A stretch of 64,000 nucleotides of DNA from Pachypanchax playfairii (Eukaryota > Chordata > Actinopteri > Cyprinodontiformes > Aplocheilidae). Numbering within the stretch: the stretch's first letter is position 1; each line of letters opens with the position of its first letter. The stretch covers positions 45,555 to 109,554 of the forward strand of contig SSNP01000095.1 in assembly GCA_006937955.1 (NCBI GenBank), read 5' to 3'. Of this stretch, positions 1 to 12,600 are shown piece after piece. Below the pieces are notes generated by a model. That model had not been told where the DNA came from, made no database searches, and saw nothing but the letters and a program-made list of their open reading frames with translations. A program made the position numbers and the translations under genes.

Positions 1-280
1 GCTTTTGTGACTTTCACTTGCATTTTGTTTGTGATTTGTTAGTTTCAAATTCCCTGTAATTTGCATTAACTACTTTCCTTTCCTCTGTACTTCTTCTTCT
101 ACCACACATTCATTTTCTGCACAGCAAAACAGTCTAATATCATTAAAATCTATTACACTTTCCTCTGTAACATTAGTTCCATACTCTTAACTTTACATGA
201 CTTTCATTTTCATTCATTTTTTTGTGAATTCTTGCATGTCTGTCTCATTCTTTATTGCATTAACTGATGCTGTCCGATCT
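1..280. other. no gene seen
   Basis: AT-rich sequence with no ORF, repeat or splice-linked exon that I can support. It lies downstream of the minus-strand CACTA remnant and may be its 3' flank. Confidence 0.4.
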
Positions 281-1317
281 TTAATCTCGTTCATGTGTAT
301 TAGGGAAAGTACAAATAAGCATTTTATTTTCAGTTTGGAGGCAGATGCATTTAGTTTGAACTGCAGTGACTAGCAATAATACTGTTTCTTGAGATTCTCC
401 AGTCACCTCGTGCATATGAGGTAATTTGAAGGCTTGAGTTACATTGAATGTCCTCAGCATCAACAAGACAGTGTCTTTGCCTTCATGTGTCAAGGGTAAT
501 ATTCTTTGGATTTCCCCAAAGCCACCACAAGTTAGTTTAACAAAGCGGTCATTTCTCCTGAGAGGACGTCTGTAGTCTTGGCTTGTGTACAAGAGCCCCT
601 CAACAACAATCCGCTTGTGTACCATGACCTTATCAGGGGCATGCATGTTTGCGGCTTCAAAGGCCAGTTTTTCTTCAGTTGTAAGGGCATGTGTCATGCC
701 ATTGCCCAATACGGTGGTTTTGTCGATCTGGCTAGCTTTAGCAACATGTTGGTCTGTCAGATTTGAACAAAATCTCAGAACATTGTCTCAGATGGGATGC
801 TTTGATGCAAAGTGTGGGATGGCCCTGTGCAAAAGGAACTTGTTGACAACCTGACTGGGAATTCCTTTTGTGCCCTGTACCAGCTTTAGCAGATTTCCAT
901 TTGCATTCTCAAAAACAAAGGCTGAGTTTGCCCACAGTGGGCCCCAGAGACGCACTGACTTGGCAAGATGGCTTAGGAGGTGGACATTAAAAGTCATTGC
1001 AGACTCGCCATACAGAATCTGAAACCTGAATGTGAACTCAAGAAGCATGGCTTCAGCTCTGTCAATATCTGTGTGAGAGATTTCTTCTTGTAAAAGAAGG
1101 TATATGGCAGATACAAGAAGTCTCATATGTTTCAGGTATTTGTTGTCCAACAACCCCTCAAGACAGGGTAAGCTGTAAAACAGCGGCCAGTGACGCCACT
1201 CTGATGCTTTCCAGTGGGCTCTCTCAGACAATCCCCGTGGCATTCGTGTGACTATGTTAGGTGTCATGAGCAAACTACCAGACAACAAAAGCCAAGTTAT
1301 CAGGTAATTTGCTCATT

Positions 1318-1402
1318 TAACTCAGCTGTGTTGGAGCAGGGACACATCTAAAACATGCAGGACAGTGTGCCTTGAGGACCAGGGTTGGGAAACACTGGTT
1401 TA
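1318..1402. repeat. short interspersed teleost repeat (MITE-like)
   Basis: The segment ends in the widespread fish motif GACCAGGGTTGGGAAACACT. A second, more diverged copy of the same text is at 59535-59600. It interrupts the CACTA remnant, so it inserted after that element landed. The exact ends are not defined. Confidence 0.5.
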
Positions 1403-3506
1403 GATGACCACTGATGTCTGGGTTCTCTAGTAGAGCTTTTATCTGAGGAGCAATAGGGACGTTTATGAAGAAACTACCTCCATTCATCGCACCTGTATCA
1501 ATACTGGTTTTACACAAAGGGCAAACCGTGAGTTCCTCATCCACTATTTGTTGTAATGTGCCTATGTTTCCTTTGCAGGATACACAATAGAAATTAAATT
1601 CAATCTGCCCTGAGCTGCCTTTGAAAATTTTGTTGAAGCTGTATTTAGTTTGTGGTACCACCTCTTGGCCAAACATGGTGTTGATCATTTCAAGAATATT
1701 CCCCAAGGCTGTGCCTGTAATGTGATGCCTCGCCACAAAGCTCATAATCATCAAAACTGCTTCAGCCTTTGTTGTATGTACTAAAGATGTAAGCACTGTG
1801 TCCATGTCTGGACTTTACCCAAGCATGCGGAATGGGTCACCCTGCTCACTGTCACTTGTGGTGTTACTGTCCTCTGTGTCATATTGATGGAAATATGGAC
1901 TGTTAACAGACAACTCACTGAGACCACTGTTGTCTCTAGATGAACCTTCCTCACATGTGTCTCTTGAGTTGTTCCCATCATTGCAAGATTGTGTACTGTC
2001 TTCAAATGACAAATCTTGGTATGGACTTGACCAAATCGTGTGCAATGTTTCACCCTGCCCCCTGTCACCTGTGGTGCTACTGTCATCATTGTCACATGGA
2101 CTATTCACAAACAACTCACAGGGACCACTGCTGTTTCTTGAAGACACACTCCCAGATACTTCTTCGAGAGGATCGGAGTTATCATCATTGTCTCTTGAGG
2201 TGTCCACATCAACATCAGGTGACCTCCTGTCCCGCTGCAAGTCCCCAGCAGCACTATCTGATTGATGCTCTTCATGGGTGTCATCATCCCGATCTCTGAT
2301 GGAGTCTTCTCCCTTGCTCTAAAAAACCCAAAGGGAAAACAACATTAAAAGCCTGCACAAATCTGATTGTTCTTAAAATAAGAATCTGATGCCGTCTGTA
2401 AGTGTGTTTGTAGGCTGTTGCAGCAAACTACAGGACAAAGCAGTGAAATACAGCTGAGTACAGAACAATATGTCAAGTTTGTAAGTCTGGGTGTGGTGCA
2501 GTTGAGGTACAGTGGTGTAGAGTAAAGTCTGGCTACAGTTAGGTACAGGATACAGATGGGGAAAGATGTAAAACATATGCCCAGTGAGCTTTATTGTACA
2601 TTAAAATAATTGGATGAACTACTAATTATTATTATTTTCAGTCGAACAGTGAGTATACTTGACAAATCAACACAATTAAGCAATTTAATGTGTATCTTAC
2701 ATGCTCCAACAAGATGTCCTCATTTTCTTCGTGGACATCCCCTGGAACATTTTCCTGCTCTTGGGTCTGTCTCAGTCGCTGTCTCTGTTTCTAAGTGACA
2801 CAAATTCATCATTAAACAATTAAAGCAATGCACCTATATTGAAATAAGTCGTGTAGCTGATGCCACTCAGTTGAATAATTAACTTTTGACAGAATTATTA
2901 TATTCAAAATATTAGAGAAGAGGAAATTGTCAACCAACAAAAATATCTGACCATAGGAAAAAGTGTGGTGTCTTACATAAAAAGTAGCCTTTGGGATATA
3001 TGAAGGAAGATCGGGCTCAAGTATTGTTTGTATTTCCTTTTTGGCATTCTGAAAAAGCACAATAACAGAAAAATATATTCTGTCAACTCTGTCAATTGTA
3101 TTTATTTAATTTTATCTTATATTTATTAATTTATTGTGATGAATTTTTAAAATACTATGGCAAACTGTAACTAAGAAAATTGTGCACCGTCTTTGGTCAA
3201 GAAAATGTTACATAAAGATGGTGATCTAAATTAGTGACGGTGATTTATGTTGGGAAAAAAATAACTATCCTTTATGATCTCTCTGAACCAACATTACAAA
3301 GCTCTGAATGAATAAAATCCAATAAATACACAACCTGAAAACCCTTGGTGACACTTTTATACCTTAAAACAAAGAATTGGCAAGTGATGAAATTAGCACT
3401 TTAAGGGCATTATGGAGCCACAAAGTTTTTTTTCTAAAGGAGAACAAGGATTTTCTCTTATATGCTGAGATAAAATGTAATCTAACCCTAAATGTAAAAG
3501 GACCAC

Positions 3507-3581
3507 AAATGAATGAATGAATGAATGAATGAATGAATGAATGAATGAATGAATGAATGAATGAATGAATGAATGAATGAT
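3507..3581. repeat. (TGAA)n microsatellite
   Basis: About 18 uninterrupted TGAA units directly upstream (in minus-strand sense) of the small CACTA exons. Simple tandem repeat. Confidence 0.95.
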
Positions 3582-3659
3582 AAAAAAAATTACTACTTAC
3601 TTCGTTGGTTAATACTTCGGCAACTCCTCTTCAGGCGAAGTGCTCGGGAGAGATTTTTA

Positions 3660-3760
3660 TAATTTTTTAATATCTGCGGCCAATCATGTTACAGTTGTCA
3701 CCGCTGTCATGGCAACGTTCTGACCAACCGCGTTTGGCCCTCAGTAAAGACGGTTGATCT
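3660..3760. promoter_or_regulatory. possible promoter: CCAAT box and X-box-like site
   Basis: A CCAAT pentamer at 3680-3684 is followed by GTCATGGCAAC at 3706-3716, close to an RFX X-box. The CACTA remnant's first possible donor is just to the left. The site could drive that minus-strand transcript, or an unseen plus-strand transcript. No TATA box is evident. Confidence 0.25.
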
Positions 3761-4323
3761 TTTTGAAAACAACAGCTGCTTTTACCGGGAGGAAAACTTG
3801 GTAAGTATTCAACGTTAACATTATGATTTTCAAGCCAATTTGAGTCAAAAACATTGACCAAAGCTTAGTAAGTGTTAACGAGCAGCCTTGAAGCAGCCCG
3901 TAAACATCGTTCTCACTCACGGAGAGGAGTAGGGAGGTGAGGATCATTTTAGGTGCATGGTGCATCTGAGTTTTCCCTGACTCAGTATTAAGTATTTTGG
4001 GGAGCAGTAATAGGTGTTTCTCTCTGTGACTGTCTTAATTCTATCAAAGCCTTTCATAATCAAGAAGATGTTCCACATCTTAACCAGTGGTTCAATGCAG
4101 TGTGTCTGTTTACTGGGCAACATTAGAAAGTATTTCACATTGTGATGTGCGTCATTCAAGTAAACAGCCAATGACCAACTTGTACTGTAACCTTTCCACA
4201 TCTACACCAGCTCAAATTAGCAAATTAGTGTATATTTAATTTACCTCTCTGCCATAATAAAAACATAGTTATTGAATCAACTGTCAACCTAAACCATCTA
4301 AAATATTGTCTTCATATTCAAGT
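3761..4323. other. no gene seen
   Basis: AT-rich intergenic DNA. The short ORFs on the minus strand have no recognisable domain or consistent splice context. The last 14 bases (4307-4320) repeat at 4779-4792, which ties this flank to the tandem unit to the right of the SINE. Confidence 0.4.
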
Positions 4324-4623
4324 TGGGCGGCTGTGGCTCAGTGGTTAGAGCGGTCGTCCTCCAATTTGAAGGTTGGTGGATCGATCCTGGCTTCCACCGC
4401 CACATGTCGAAGTGTCCTTGGGCAAGACACTGAACCCCATGTTGCCCCCCGATCTGCGTATCGGGTTGTGTGAGTGTTAGCCCCTACCCTCTCCCCCCGG
4501 TTTACATATCGGGTTGTGTGAATGGGTGAATGCAAAACCTTGTAGTGTGAAAGCGCTTTGAGTGGTCTGAATGACTAGAAAAGCGCTATACAAATACAGG
4601 ACATTTACCATTTACCATTTACC
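4324..4623 (+). repeat. tRNA-derived SINE
   Basis: A tRNA-like head has an A-box-like TGGCTCAGTGG and a B-box-like GGTTGGTGGATCGATCC. It is followed by the conserved teleost SINE body (GTCCTTGGGCAAGACACTG) and a tail ending in repeated ATTTACC units. This is a dispersed retroposon, not a functional tRNA gene: there is no complete cloverleaf, and the head runs into an unrelated body. Confidence 0.8.
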
Positions 4624-4863
4624 ATTCACAGAAGTAAGTGTCCATGATGAGAGGACTGTGGACAGAAAAGGACAGACTTGTCAGTCAAAATATTAAAAAG
4701 TAAGGAGGGGGGAACGGAATATTTCAGGGTGCTGAGAAATCCTGTTCCCCCCTGTAACTTCGATATAAAAAGACCAAATGTCTTCATATTCACAGAAGTA
4801 AGTGTCCATGATGAGAGGACTGTGGACAGAAAAGGACAGACTTGTCAGTCAAAATATTAAAAA
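4624..4863. repeat. 164-bp tandem duplication running into the assembly gap
   Basis: The segment 4624-4699 recurs with period 164 at 4788-4863, where the N run starts. The gap therefore begins inside the second or later copy, so the hidden bases may contain more copies. Confidence 0.8.
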
Positions 4864-5274
4864 NNNNNNNNNNNNNNNNNNNNNNNNNNNNNNNNNNNNN
4901 NNNNNNNNNNNNNNNNNNNNNNNNNNNNNNNNNNNNNNNNNNNNNNNNNNNNNNNNNNNNNNNNNNNNNNNNNNNNNNNNNNNNNNNNNNNNNNNNNNNN
5001 NNNNNNNNNNNNNNNNNNNNNNNNNNNNNNNNNNNNNNNNNNNNNNNNNNNNNNNNNNNNNNNNNNNNNNNNNNNNNNNNNNNNNNNNNNNNNNNNNNNN
5101 NNNNNNNNNNNNNNNNNNNNNNNNNNNNNNNNNNNNNNNNNNNNNNNNNNNNNNNNNNNNNNNNNNNNNNNNNNNNNNNNNNNNNNNNNNNNNNNNNNNN
5201 NNNNNNNNNNNNNNNNNNNNNNNNNNNNNNNNNNNNNNNNNNNNNNNNNNNNNNNNNNNNNNNNNNNNNNNNNN
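4864..5274. other. assembly gap (411 N)
   Basis: An unbroken run of N. The real length is unknown. It adjoins the tandem repeat above. Confidence 1.
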
Positions 5275-5879
5275 GGGAAACTTGTCCTTTTATCAGTCTA
5301 GTTTCAGTCTAGCGAGAAACTGATCTGAAGGGCTGTGAAGCTTGTCGGCTCCGCCCCTCTGGCTGCGGTGCGCGCTCCCGAGACAGGGGAAACAGAATAT
5401 TTCAGGGGAACACATTTTCGCATAAGACCTGCTTTCATGCGTCCCTCGAGCTCCAGAGCAGGGGGGAGAACATCCAGCCTCCATGCCCAGGAGATAGCAG
5501 CCCAAACGGGGTAAAAATCCCGCCAGGGCGGTCCCTGGAGTTCCAGAGCAGACCCGTTCATTTTAGAGTTGCTTTAGCCTGTTTGGAGGCACTCTGGCTG
5601 GGGAGAGGGACGTGCACAGGGTCCTGTCATCCACCCTGGAGTGACGGTTCTCCCTCTTCTCACAACAGTTGCAACGGGAGCTTGAGCTCCAGATTTTATA
5701 ATAATGTTTTGTTGTTGCTTTGTATTGTACAGAAATTTCGATTTAAAAAAATGTGCAGCTGCAGCTGGTTCTATGTCTGGTTCTTCTTCCACCACTAGCA
5801 GGAAGCTGCTGCTGCTTCTTTCGGTGGGCGGTGACTGATATAAAATAACCAATCACATGAGGATCACACTGGGCCTTAG

Positions 5880-6240
5880 TCTCCTCCTCCAAACAGTCAT
5901 AATTACTTTCCTTTCGCGCGCGCAGCCTCTCCTGGTTTGCCTTCACGCTCGTTTGAGAGCTTCATGTACAGGCGCCTGTTTGGAGATCCACACGCGCGGT
6001 TCATGAATACTCGTGTAATGAATCATCCGCGGGCGTGTGGGGTGAATTCACTCGCGTGCTGTGGATTGCACGCCCGCGCACACGTGCGGAGACGCTCGCG
6101 CACGGTTAAATACGCGTGCGCGCTGCAGAAAATCACGCTTAACCTTTTTGACTGAAATTTAATTCCATACTTAAGTGTTAGCTCCCACCGTTAGCATTAG
6201 CTCGCGGTACTAACACCGCAAGCTAACAGCAGAAGCTACA
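5880..6240 (+). promoter_or_regulatory. CpG-rich promoter region of the BEND5-like gene
   Basis: CpG dinucleotides are strongly enriched (many CGCG and GCGC), in sharp contrast to the AT-rich surroundings. A spliced coding exon with its own acceptor follows at 6689. This fits a CpG-island promoter with a noncoding first exon whose donor I could not place with confidence. The segment 5275-5879 also lacks a supportable ORF. Confidence 0.5.
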
Positions 6241-6558
6241 AGAGGATGAAAAATTAGGAAAAAAAATCATCACAGGAAGATGAAAACTACAGGGCAAATT
6301 TATTGTGATGATACTAGTCATTAACCTTGTGTGAAACATATGTGAGATGAGGGGCTGTCAAGATATATGCAGTAACGTAATTATTGCATGTATTGTCCAT
6401 CATTCCCTTAATTTACGGTTTACAGATGAATTAAAATTCCATATAAATCAGTATGTGAGGCCAATACATTATACACATAATGAAACATTAAATTTAGTTT
6501 ATTTTTTAATTTATTTTAACAGAAACAACTATGGCTAATTATTTGTTACCCGCCCTCG

Positions 6559-6610
6559 CCCCCCCCCACACACACCTCCCTTACACACACACACACGCAC
6601 ACAACCGCAA
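6559..6610. repeat. C-run and (CA)n microsatellite
   Basis: A polycytosine stretch followed by CA repeats, in the intron or leader just before the first coding exon of the BEND5-like gene. Confidence 0.85.
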
Positions 6611-6696
6611 ACACACAGACATAAGAACCCTTACTTTCTGATTTTGATTTGACAGAAACAGTATTGATCTGTTGTTTGTGCTTTTCAGTTCTGAAA

Positions 6697-9600
6697 ATGT
6701 ATGCATATGTAAGCTACAATGAAGACAATGTGTGGAAGATCGTCCCAACGCACGAAATTCAAGACTTCAACCCCCAAAATGCTGATGACTTTAACAAGAA
6801 AAAGAAGTACAGAGTCATTTGGAGAAGGACTCCAGATGAAATTGGCTCGTACTATCATGCGCAAATATTAAAACTGGCAGGTAAAAATTAATTTTGGCCT
6901 TAGTACATTGTATTTCTGTTGTGTTAGTCTTAATGGATTAAGAATGAAGATATAAACGCCCACTGTGTTCACTAATTTACCCTTTTTTACACTTTATTTA
7001 TTGCTTCATGAAATAACAGCTTACTATATTTTGATGTTTTTCAGATATTTAGTGTAGTAGTAGTTGTTGTCAATTTTCATAAGTTGGACCATCACTACCA
7101 CTGTACATTTTCTAATTGTGTCTCTAAGATAACGAAGAAGATTTGAATAAAGCACAGATTCCAGTACCACCCATGGAGAGTGAGGATGAAGAACCAGCCT
7201 CTAGCAAAAGTGGAATCAAACAGGTAGGTCAAACTTTTCATCTTTCCAGAAAGAACCACTGGACATTAAATATACCTAAAAGTGTTTTCAACGGTTGTCA
7301 CAATTCCCCAAATCTTCGATTCGATGTGGTATTTTGATTTTAGGGTCATAATTTGATATGATTCAATTCGATTCTTGATTATTTTTCCGCCCTTTTTCTA
7401 CAGCAGTTGCCTATGTCATTATCAGACATGTCTATGTGATCATTTTTATGCTTTAAATTTTTAACAAAAATGAACAAATGTATAAAAAATATAAACAGGC
7501 TACAAAGAGACGTAAGTGAGAAGGAAAAGGAAGTCTGGAGGTGAAGGTTGTGAATAAGGGATGAAAAGGAATTCTGGAGGAGAAAGGCTGTGAGTGGGCA
7601 GGAAAAGAAATAAAAGGAGGTCATCAGAAGGTTTATTGAGACTTATTTATTTATTGAGACTGTGGTAAAAAAAAAAAAGTAGCATGTAAAAGAGATTATC
7701 CAATTTTTATATCTCTTTAACGTTAATTGTTGTTTTCATTTGTCCCTTTTCACCTCTGTTTCTTCTTAAAAGGAGAGTTAGTTATCCTTTTTGGAATTGA
7801 AAGTTGAATTGAAGTGTTCTTTAAGCCAATGAACTATCCTAATGCCTCAGTAACCTGAGAATATGTCACCAAAAGAAAAAGAAGTAACAGAAGACACCCT
7901 CGAGACGATTGAAGAATTTAATGAACAAAATAAAAGGAAAAATATTTGGTACAAAAACGAAAAGAAGCTTTGGCTCTTCAGCAAAATGGCGAGGCGCGGT
8001 TAGAGTGGTTTCCGGAAGAACTCTCCTTTTTCCTGCTACTTACTGGTCTTTAAAGGAGAAGTGGGTGCAGCGTCGGCAGACACTTTGGACTGACAACGTG
8101 ACTGTCCTGTCTGTCAGCAGCTAAACATTACCTTTAATCTTGAACGTGGAGGAATAAAACTACTTCAATCAGCTGATACTAAAGTTCACCTGCTAAGTCA
8201 GTGAAACCTAGCTTAACATAGAAATGAGTATGTGCAAGTTTACAAATCTTCTACAGTTTCCACTAGGACTGGACGATAATTCGATATCAATAAAGATCGA
8301 TCGATAGACATTTTTTCAATAGATAAAAAAGAGGGTCAATAAAAGTTCAATATAGAAATAGTTTTCCTCTGTAGCCTACCACATAAATACGCTATTCTTT
8401 ATTCATTTTCCTGGTATTTCTTTCTATATCTTACGGTTATTAATATTTATCAAATTAATTGGTTTTAATCAACATCACTGAAGTATTTTAAGTTCATTTT
8501 ATTTGATCAAATCTACAGTTATGGGGAAAAAAGGTGGCTAATAAAGACCAAATTAGAATTCAGTGTTTGTGTCATCTTTATTATAAGTAGGTAATTTATC
8601 TATTGCATGAAAGGGTCATGCTACACTTAAAATGGGATTTTGAATTTTTTTCAGTTATCGATAACAATCAATATGGATTTTTTCTAAATCATCCAGCCAT
8701 AGTTTCTACTGGCTAACTACAACACTTCTGCAATAAGTTGTTACATGTTGCTTTGTATGTAAACAGAATTCCTGAAGACACCATGTTTAGAAGTAGGTGG
8801 GACAGAATCAGGCGGATAGGGGCTTGATCTTGATTCTGTGGTGCTCTGCTACACCTTGGTCTATGTATGGGAAAAACTGGTGCTGCGTTTATAAGATCGT
8901 TTCATTGTCTTTCTCTGTTTCAAACTTGCAGAAGGAGAAGAAAACCCAAGTGGTAAAGGCACGGCAAAGTTCTCTGCTTGAGATTATGAAAGAAAAGAAA
9001 AAGAAGATAACCAAGAAGATAGAAAGGGAGGAGACTGATGAGGAAGCTGCAGTGTCGTACAAGCTTCACGAAGAGCTGCAGGAGAAATACATCCTACTTA
9101 AAAGAAAAAAACAAGGACAATGAAATGTTTTTGGCCGAAAAGACTACTAAAATACAAAAGTTACAAGAAAAAATAAGGAGCTTTCACAAGAGCTAAAGAC
9201 AATACGTGGGCTGAACTTGCGCTTGCAAGATCAACCTCTCAGTACCTCAGATTTCTTCCTCAGTTTTTTTTATCAGATAAATGCCATGTCCCCACGGCGC
9301 TGAAGCCGGTTTTGGTGGTGATTAGGCTGCAGGTGGCACTGTAATGATTAAAGAATAGCACACAACGCACATGAGACTCGCCTCATATCGTGTGACAATA
9401 ATAATGAGATCTGAATAGAAAGTGGACACAGAGTGCAAAACTTGCATATGGTGGATATGGCCCCTGAATAAGCACTTTTGTTTTTGAGTGGTGCCTACTG
9501 CAGCTTTGTTATCTAACCTGTCAGTCTTAGTTATGCTTTTTTTTCATACTCAGTTTTTCATCCTCTTTTTTTTGTTCTATGTTAAAGGAATCCCAAGGCA

Positions 9601-12600
9601 GTGCCTTTCAAAGTCTGGAAGCAGTGAAACAGATGTAGAAGCCGAACCTGCATTGATCATCCCCGAGCTGGATGAAGAAGGAAATGTAACTTTTTCACAC
9701 ACAGTTTTTGATTGGTAACGTCTCTCGAAAGGGGATTTTAAAGTTCTAGCCATTTGAAAGAATGATCATTGTTTAGATGGCGGTTATGGTTTATAGTACA
9801 GTCTAAAAAAAAATTCCAGTCACTGTAGTACAGGGGGTCGGCAACCTTTGTGACATGAAGTGCCTGTTTGAAATTTTGTGCTCAATAAGTGTGCCATGAC
9901 AACATTTCTGGAATTTGATTACATCCACATAGAGCACACCCACTATTTTCATGAACGTACTAGAAAGAGAGACCAAACCGAGATCACAGGGTATCAATAC
10001 AGTAAAACAGTAGCTACTACACCTGTGTTATAACAAAGTAGCTACATCATCATTTTAAAGGCTAACGCTACGTTCAGACCAAACTCTTTTTGGGCGTCAA
10101 AGAAGTGTGAAACACTCAAAGTCGGATGCTGGTCCTGATGTCTGTCACCAAAGAACACAAAAGCTCTTGACGCACGTCAAGAGCTTTTGTGTTCATAACA
10201 AGCACATAGAGACCAGGTTGCTTTTCTTTATCTGTGTCTCTTTACAATGGCAGATGAAACTGAGTGACTGGCTCGTTTTTATTATGTCCCTGCTGGGAGG
10301 GGATGGGCGGTGGTCCTGTAGAGATGCTGGTCTTCGACGTGGTCGGAGGGACGGTCAGAGGAGGGAAATCGTCCCCCAGGGCACTGAAACGGTTCGACAG
10401 CGGTAGGCCGGGTGGAGGAGAATGGTGGCAGCCGCTCGGGGCACCCCCACCGCGACCAGGCCCGACCGTCAACCACGTACCCTGGGACACCTGATTGGAG
10501 CTGAGGGGGGCTTTTGGCTTAGCCCCCTACTGGAGCCAACACTCATCCTCTGCCGTAGATGTTGTACCTCCGCCGGCATTCGTCTGTCCGAGTCTGCCTG
10601 GAGACCCATCAATGGATTCCCCTTCCGCAGCTTCTCCGGGCTGGCAGGGGATTGTGTCGGCCAGCTGGGCTCTGGTAGCAGCAGCGAAAGTTTGGTCGAA
10701 AATGGTGTCCACGTCGCGCTCATGGTCCTGGATCAGATGTAAATTGGAGATCCTCTGCTCCAATTCCTTGATTTTCTTGGTTAGGCTGACACAACCATCA
10801 CACCCGGAGCTGCATGTTAGTGGAGGCATGATAAAAATAACAGCAGTCCGTGCTTTGATTAAAAATGTGTCCGATAAAAGATAAGTTGCTAAAAGTTCAT
10901 AAAACGGTTAAACTAGTCAAAAGAAAAGTTTAAAATAGTTTAAAAGAATTAAAAACCAGTTAAAACCATGTCAAAGAGTCTCATTTACACTGAACACGTC
11001 CTAAGAAAATAACAAAATACTCACCAGAACAGGTTAATCTAGTCAGCCAAACAGACAAATTTTGTGTATTGACACTAAATGTTGTATTTTACGTAATATT
11101 TGTGTCCCGTAGCAGACGCTGTGTGTTTGAATCAGGTGATCATCAAATGGATTTGCCCTAATTTAACAGAGACAGGACTCAGAGATCAGTAAATAAAATC
11201 CAGGCTATTTAACAAGTTGCTGACGAAGTGTCTCTCAGAAGGTGATAAGTTAAGAATAGTTGTAAAGATACAACCCCCCCCCTTTCCTCCAAGGGATGCA
11301 TTATTGTGCGTTTAGAAAAATTAGTGCTGTTAAAAGGAATTTGCATTAACATGTAACATGTTAACTTAGCCCTACTTTAAACTTGCACTCCTCTAGACGT
11401 TGTGTGGATGTATTATTTTTGAAAAATGAATTGTTTTGTTTAAAAGTTGTAGCTATCATGTTTAAGCCTTCGGTCTCACAGAACAATTGTTCCCATTTTT
11501 ATAGATTGAACTTGGTCCCGGAGTCATCCTAAACTCAGAAAAATGGCAGTGGGTGCAGGAGGCTAAATCTCACGCCCAGTTTTGCAAATCCTTGGCTGTT
11601 GCCATTTGGGGCACAGAGGAACTAAAGGAACGAAGTGTGACAGGGGCCAAATCTAATGCCGTAAAGGACTCTGTCCCAAAGCGTCCCCTAACGCCAGAAA
11701 AAATGACAGTCATAAGAGGTAAGTACCTTATACTACATTATAAAACAGTTTCTTCCAACCATGTAATTTAAGTGGACAGAAGGCATTCCACAATTGCTCA
11801 AATACAATACAAATATCAGCACCAAGTGGTCTATAGGCTGAGCCAGTCTGGAAGGCTGGAAATCCTCAGTCAGTGTAAGCATGCCATAAGTCTCAGTCCT
11901 GATAGATGTTCTGTCTGTGGAATCGAACTGCCTACTTAGGAAGCCACACTGATTAACAATCAATTTTACATGCTGCTGTGCAGATGGAACAGGTGGAAAT
12001 TATAGACAACTGGCAAGACACACCCGGTAAAATGAGTGGTTCTTCAGGTGGAGACCACAGACCACTTCTCAGTTCCGATGCTTTCTAGCTAATGTTTTGG
12101 TCACTTCTGAATACTGGGGATGCTTTCACATTAGTGGTAGCATGAGACAGAGTCTACAGCCCATGCAAGTGGTTCAGGTAGTGCAGCTCATCCAGGATGG
12201 CACATCAATGCCCGCTGTGGCGAGATGGTTTGCTGTGTCTGTCAGTGTAGTGTCCAGAGCATGGATGTGCTACCAGTAGGCAACCAGTCATCAAAATACA
12301 GGAGACAGTCCAGTACTTCAGGAGATGTGGAAGAGGCCGTGGGACGGCAACAACCCGGTGCAGGACCGCTAACTCCTTTGTGTGGGGGGGAATAGGAGGT
12401 CACAAAAAGTGACAAAGAAGTGACAAAATCTAGACAGAATTAATTGGGATTAATCTCAATTAATGGCACAAAATTGTGAGATTAGTTGGATAATTTTTTT
12501 AATTTATTGACAGCCCTACTAAATATGTATAAAGTTTTATATTTTATATACATATTATATGTATATATTTTTTTATAAATATATTTAAGTTTTATTTAGC

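Larger units (their letters stand above)
281..3610 (-). pseudogene. broken CACTA/EnSpm transposon gene (tnp2/DUF4218 type)
   Basis: The minus strand carries several blocks of a CACTA-superfamily tnp2-type protein. In reading order they are: a possible 5' exon ending at a GTAAGT donor near 3600; small exons about 2990-3048 and 2700-2790; a large acidic Ser/Asp-rich exon from about 2318 running into a block with two CxxC pairs (1317-1805); and a C-terminal block (788-1288 and 281-787) with the DUF4218 signature, including the GPLWANSAFVFENANG motif. The acidic exon is cut by an in-frame TAA at 1815-1817 and the C-terminal block by a TGA at 788-790. A repeat (1318-1402) sits between the blocks, and the catalytic tnp2 core expected there is missing. 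The family assignment rests on DUF4218 motif recognition. A domesticated host gene using the TAA region as a splice donor (GGTAAAGT) is an alternative, but the lost core favours a dead element. Confidence 0.6.

Noticed and set aside
3507..3581. Regular short direct repeats as a CRISPR array
   Set aside because: Four-base units without spacers; eukaryotic microsatellite.
4324..4400. tRNA gene
   Set aside because: A and B boxes are present, but no complete cloverleaf or anticodon arm; it runs into a SINE body.
4802..5323. Long frame through the N run
   Set aside because: Unknown bases are read as open codons; only a few real residues exist at either end.
11318..12523. One hAT element spanning TTAGTGCTGTTAA to TTGACAGCCCTA
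   Set aside because: It would enclose a genuine BEN-domain exon, and the termini match poorly; treated as separate fragments.
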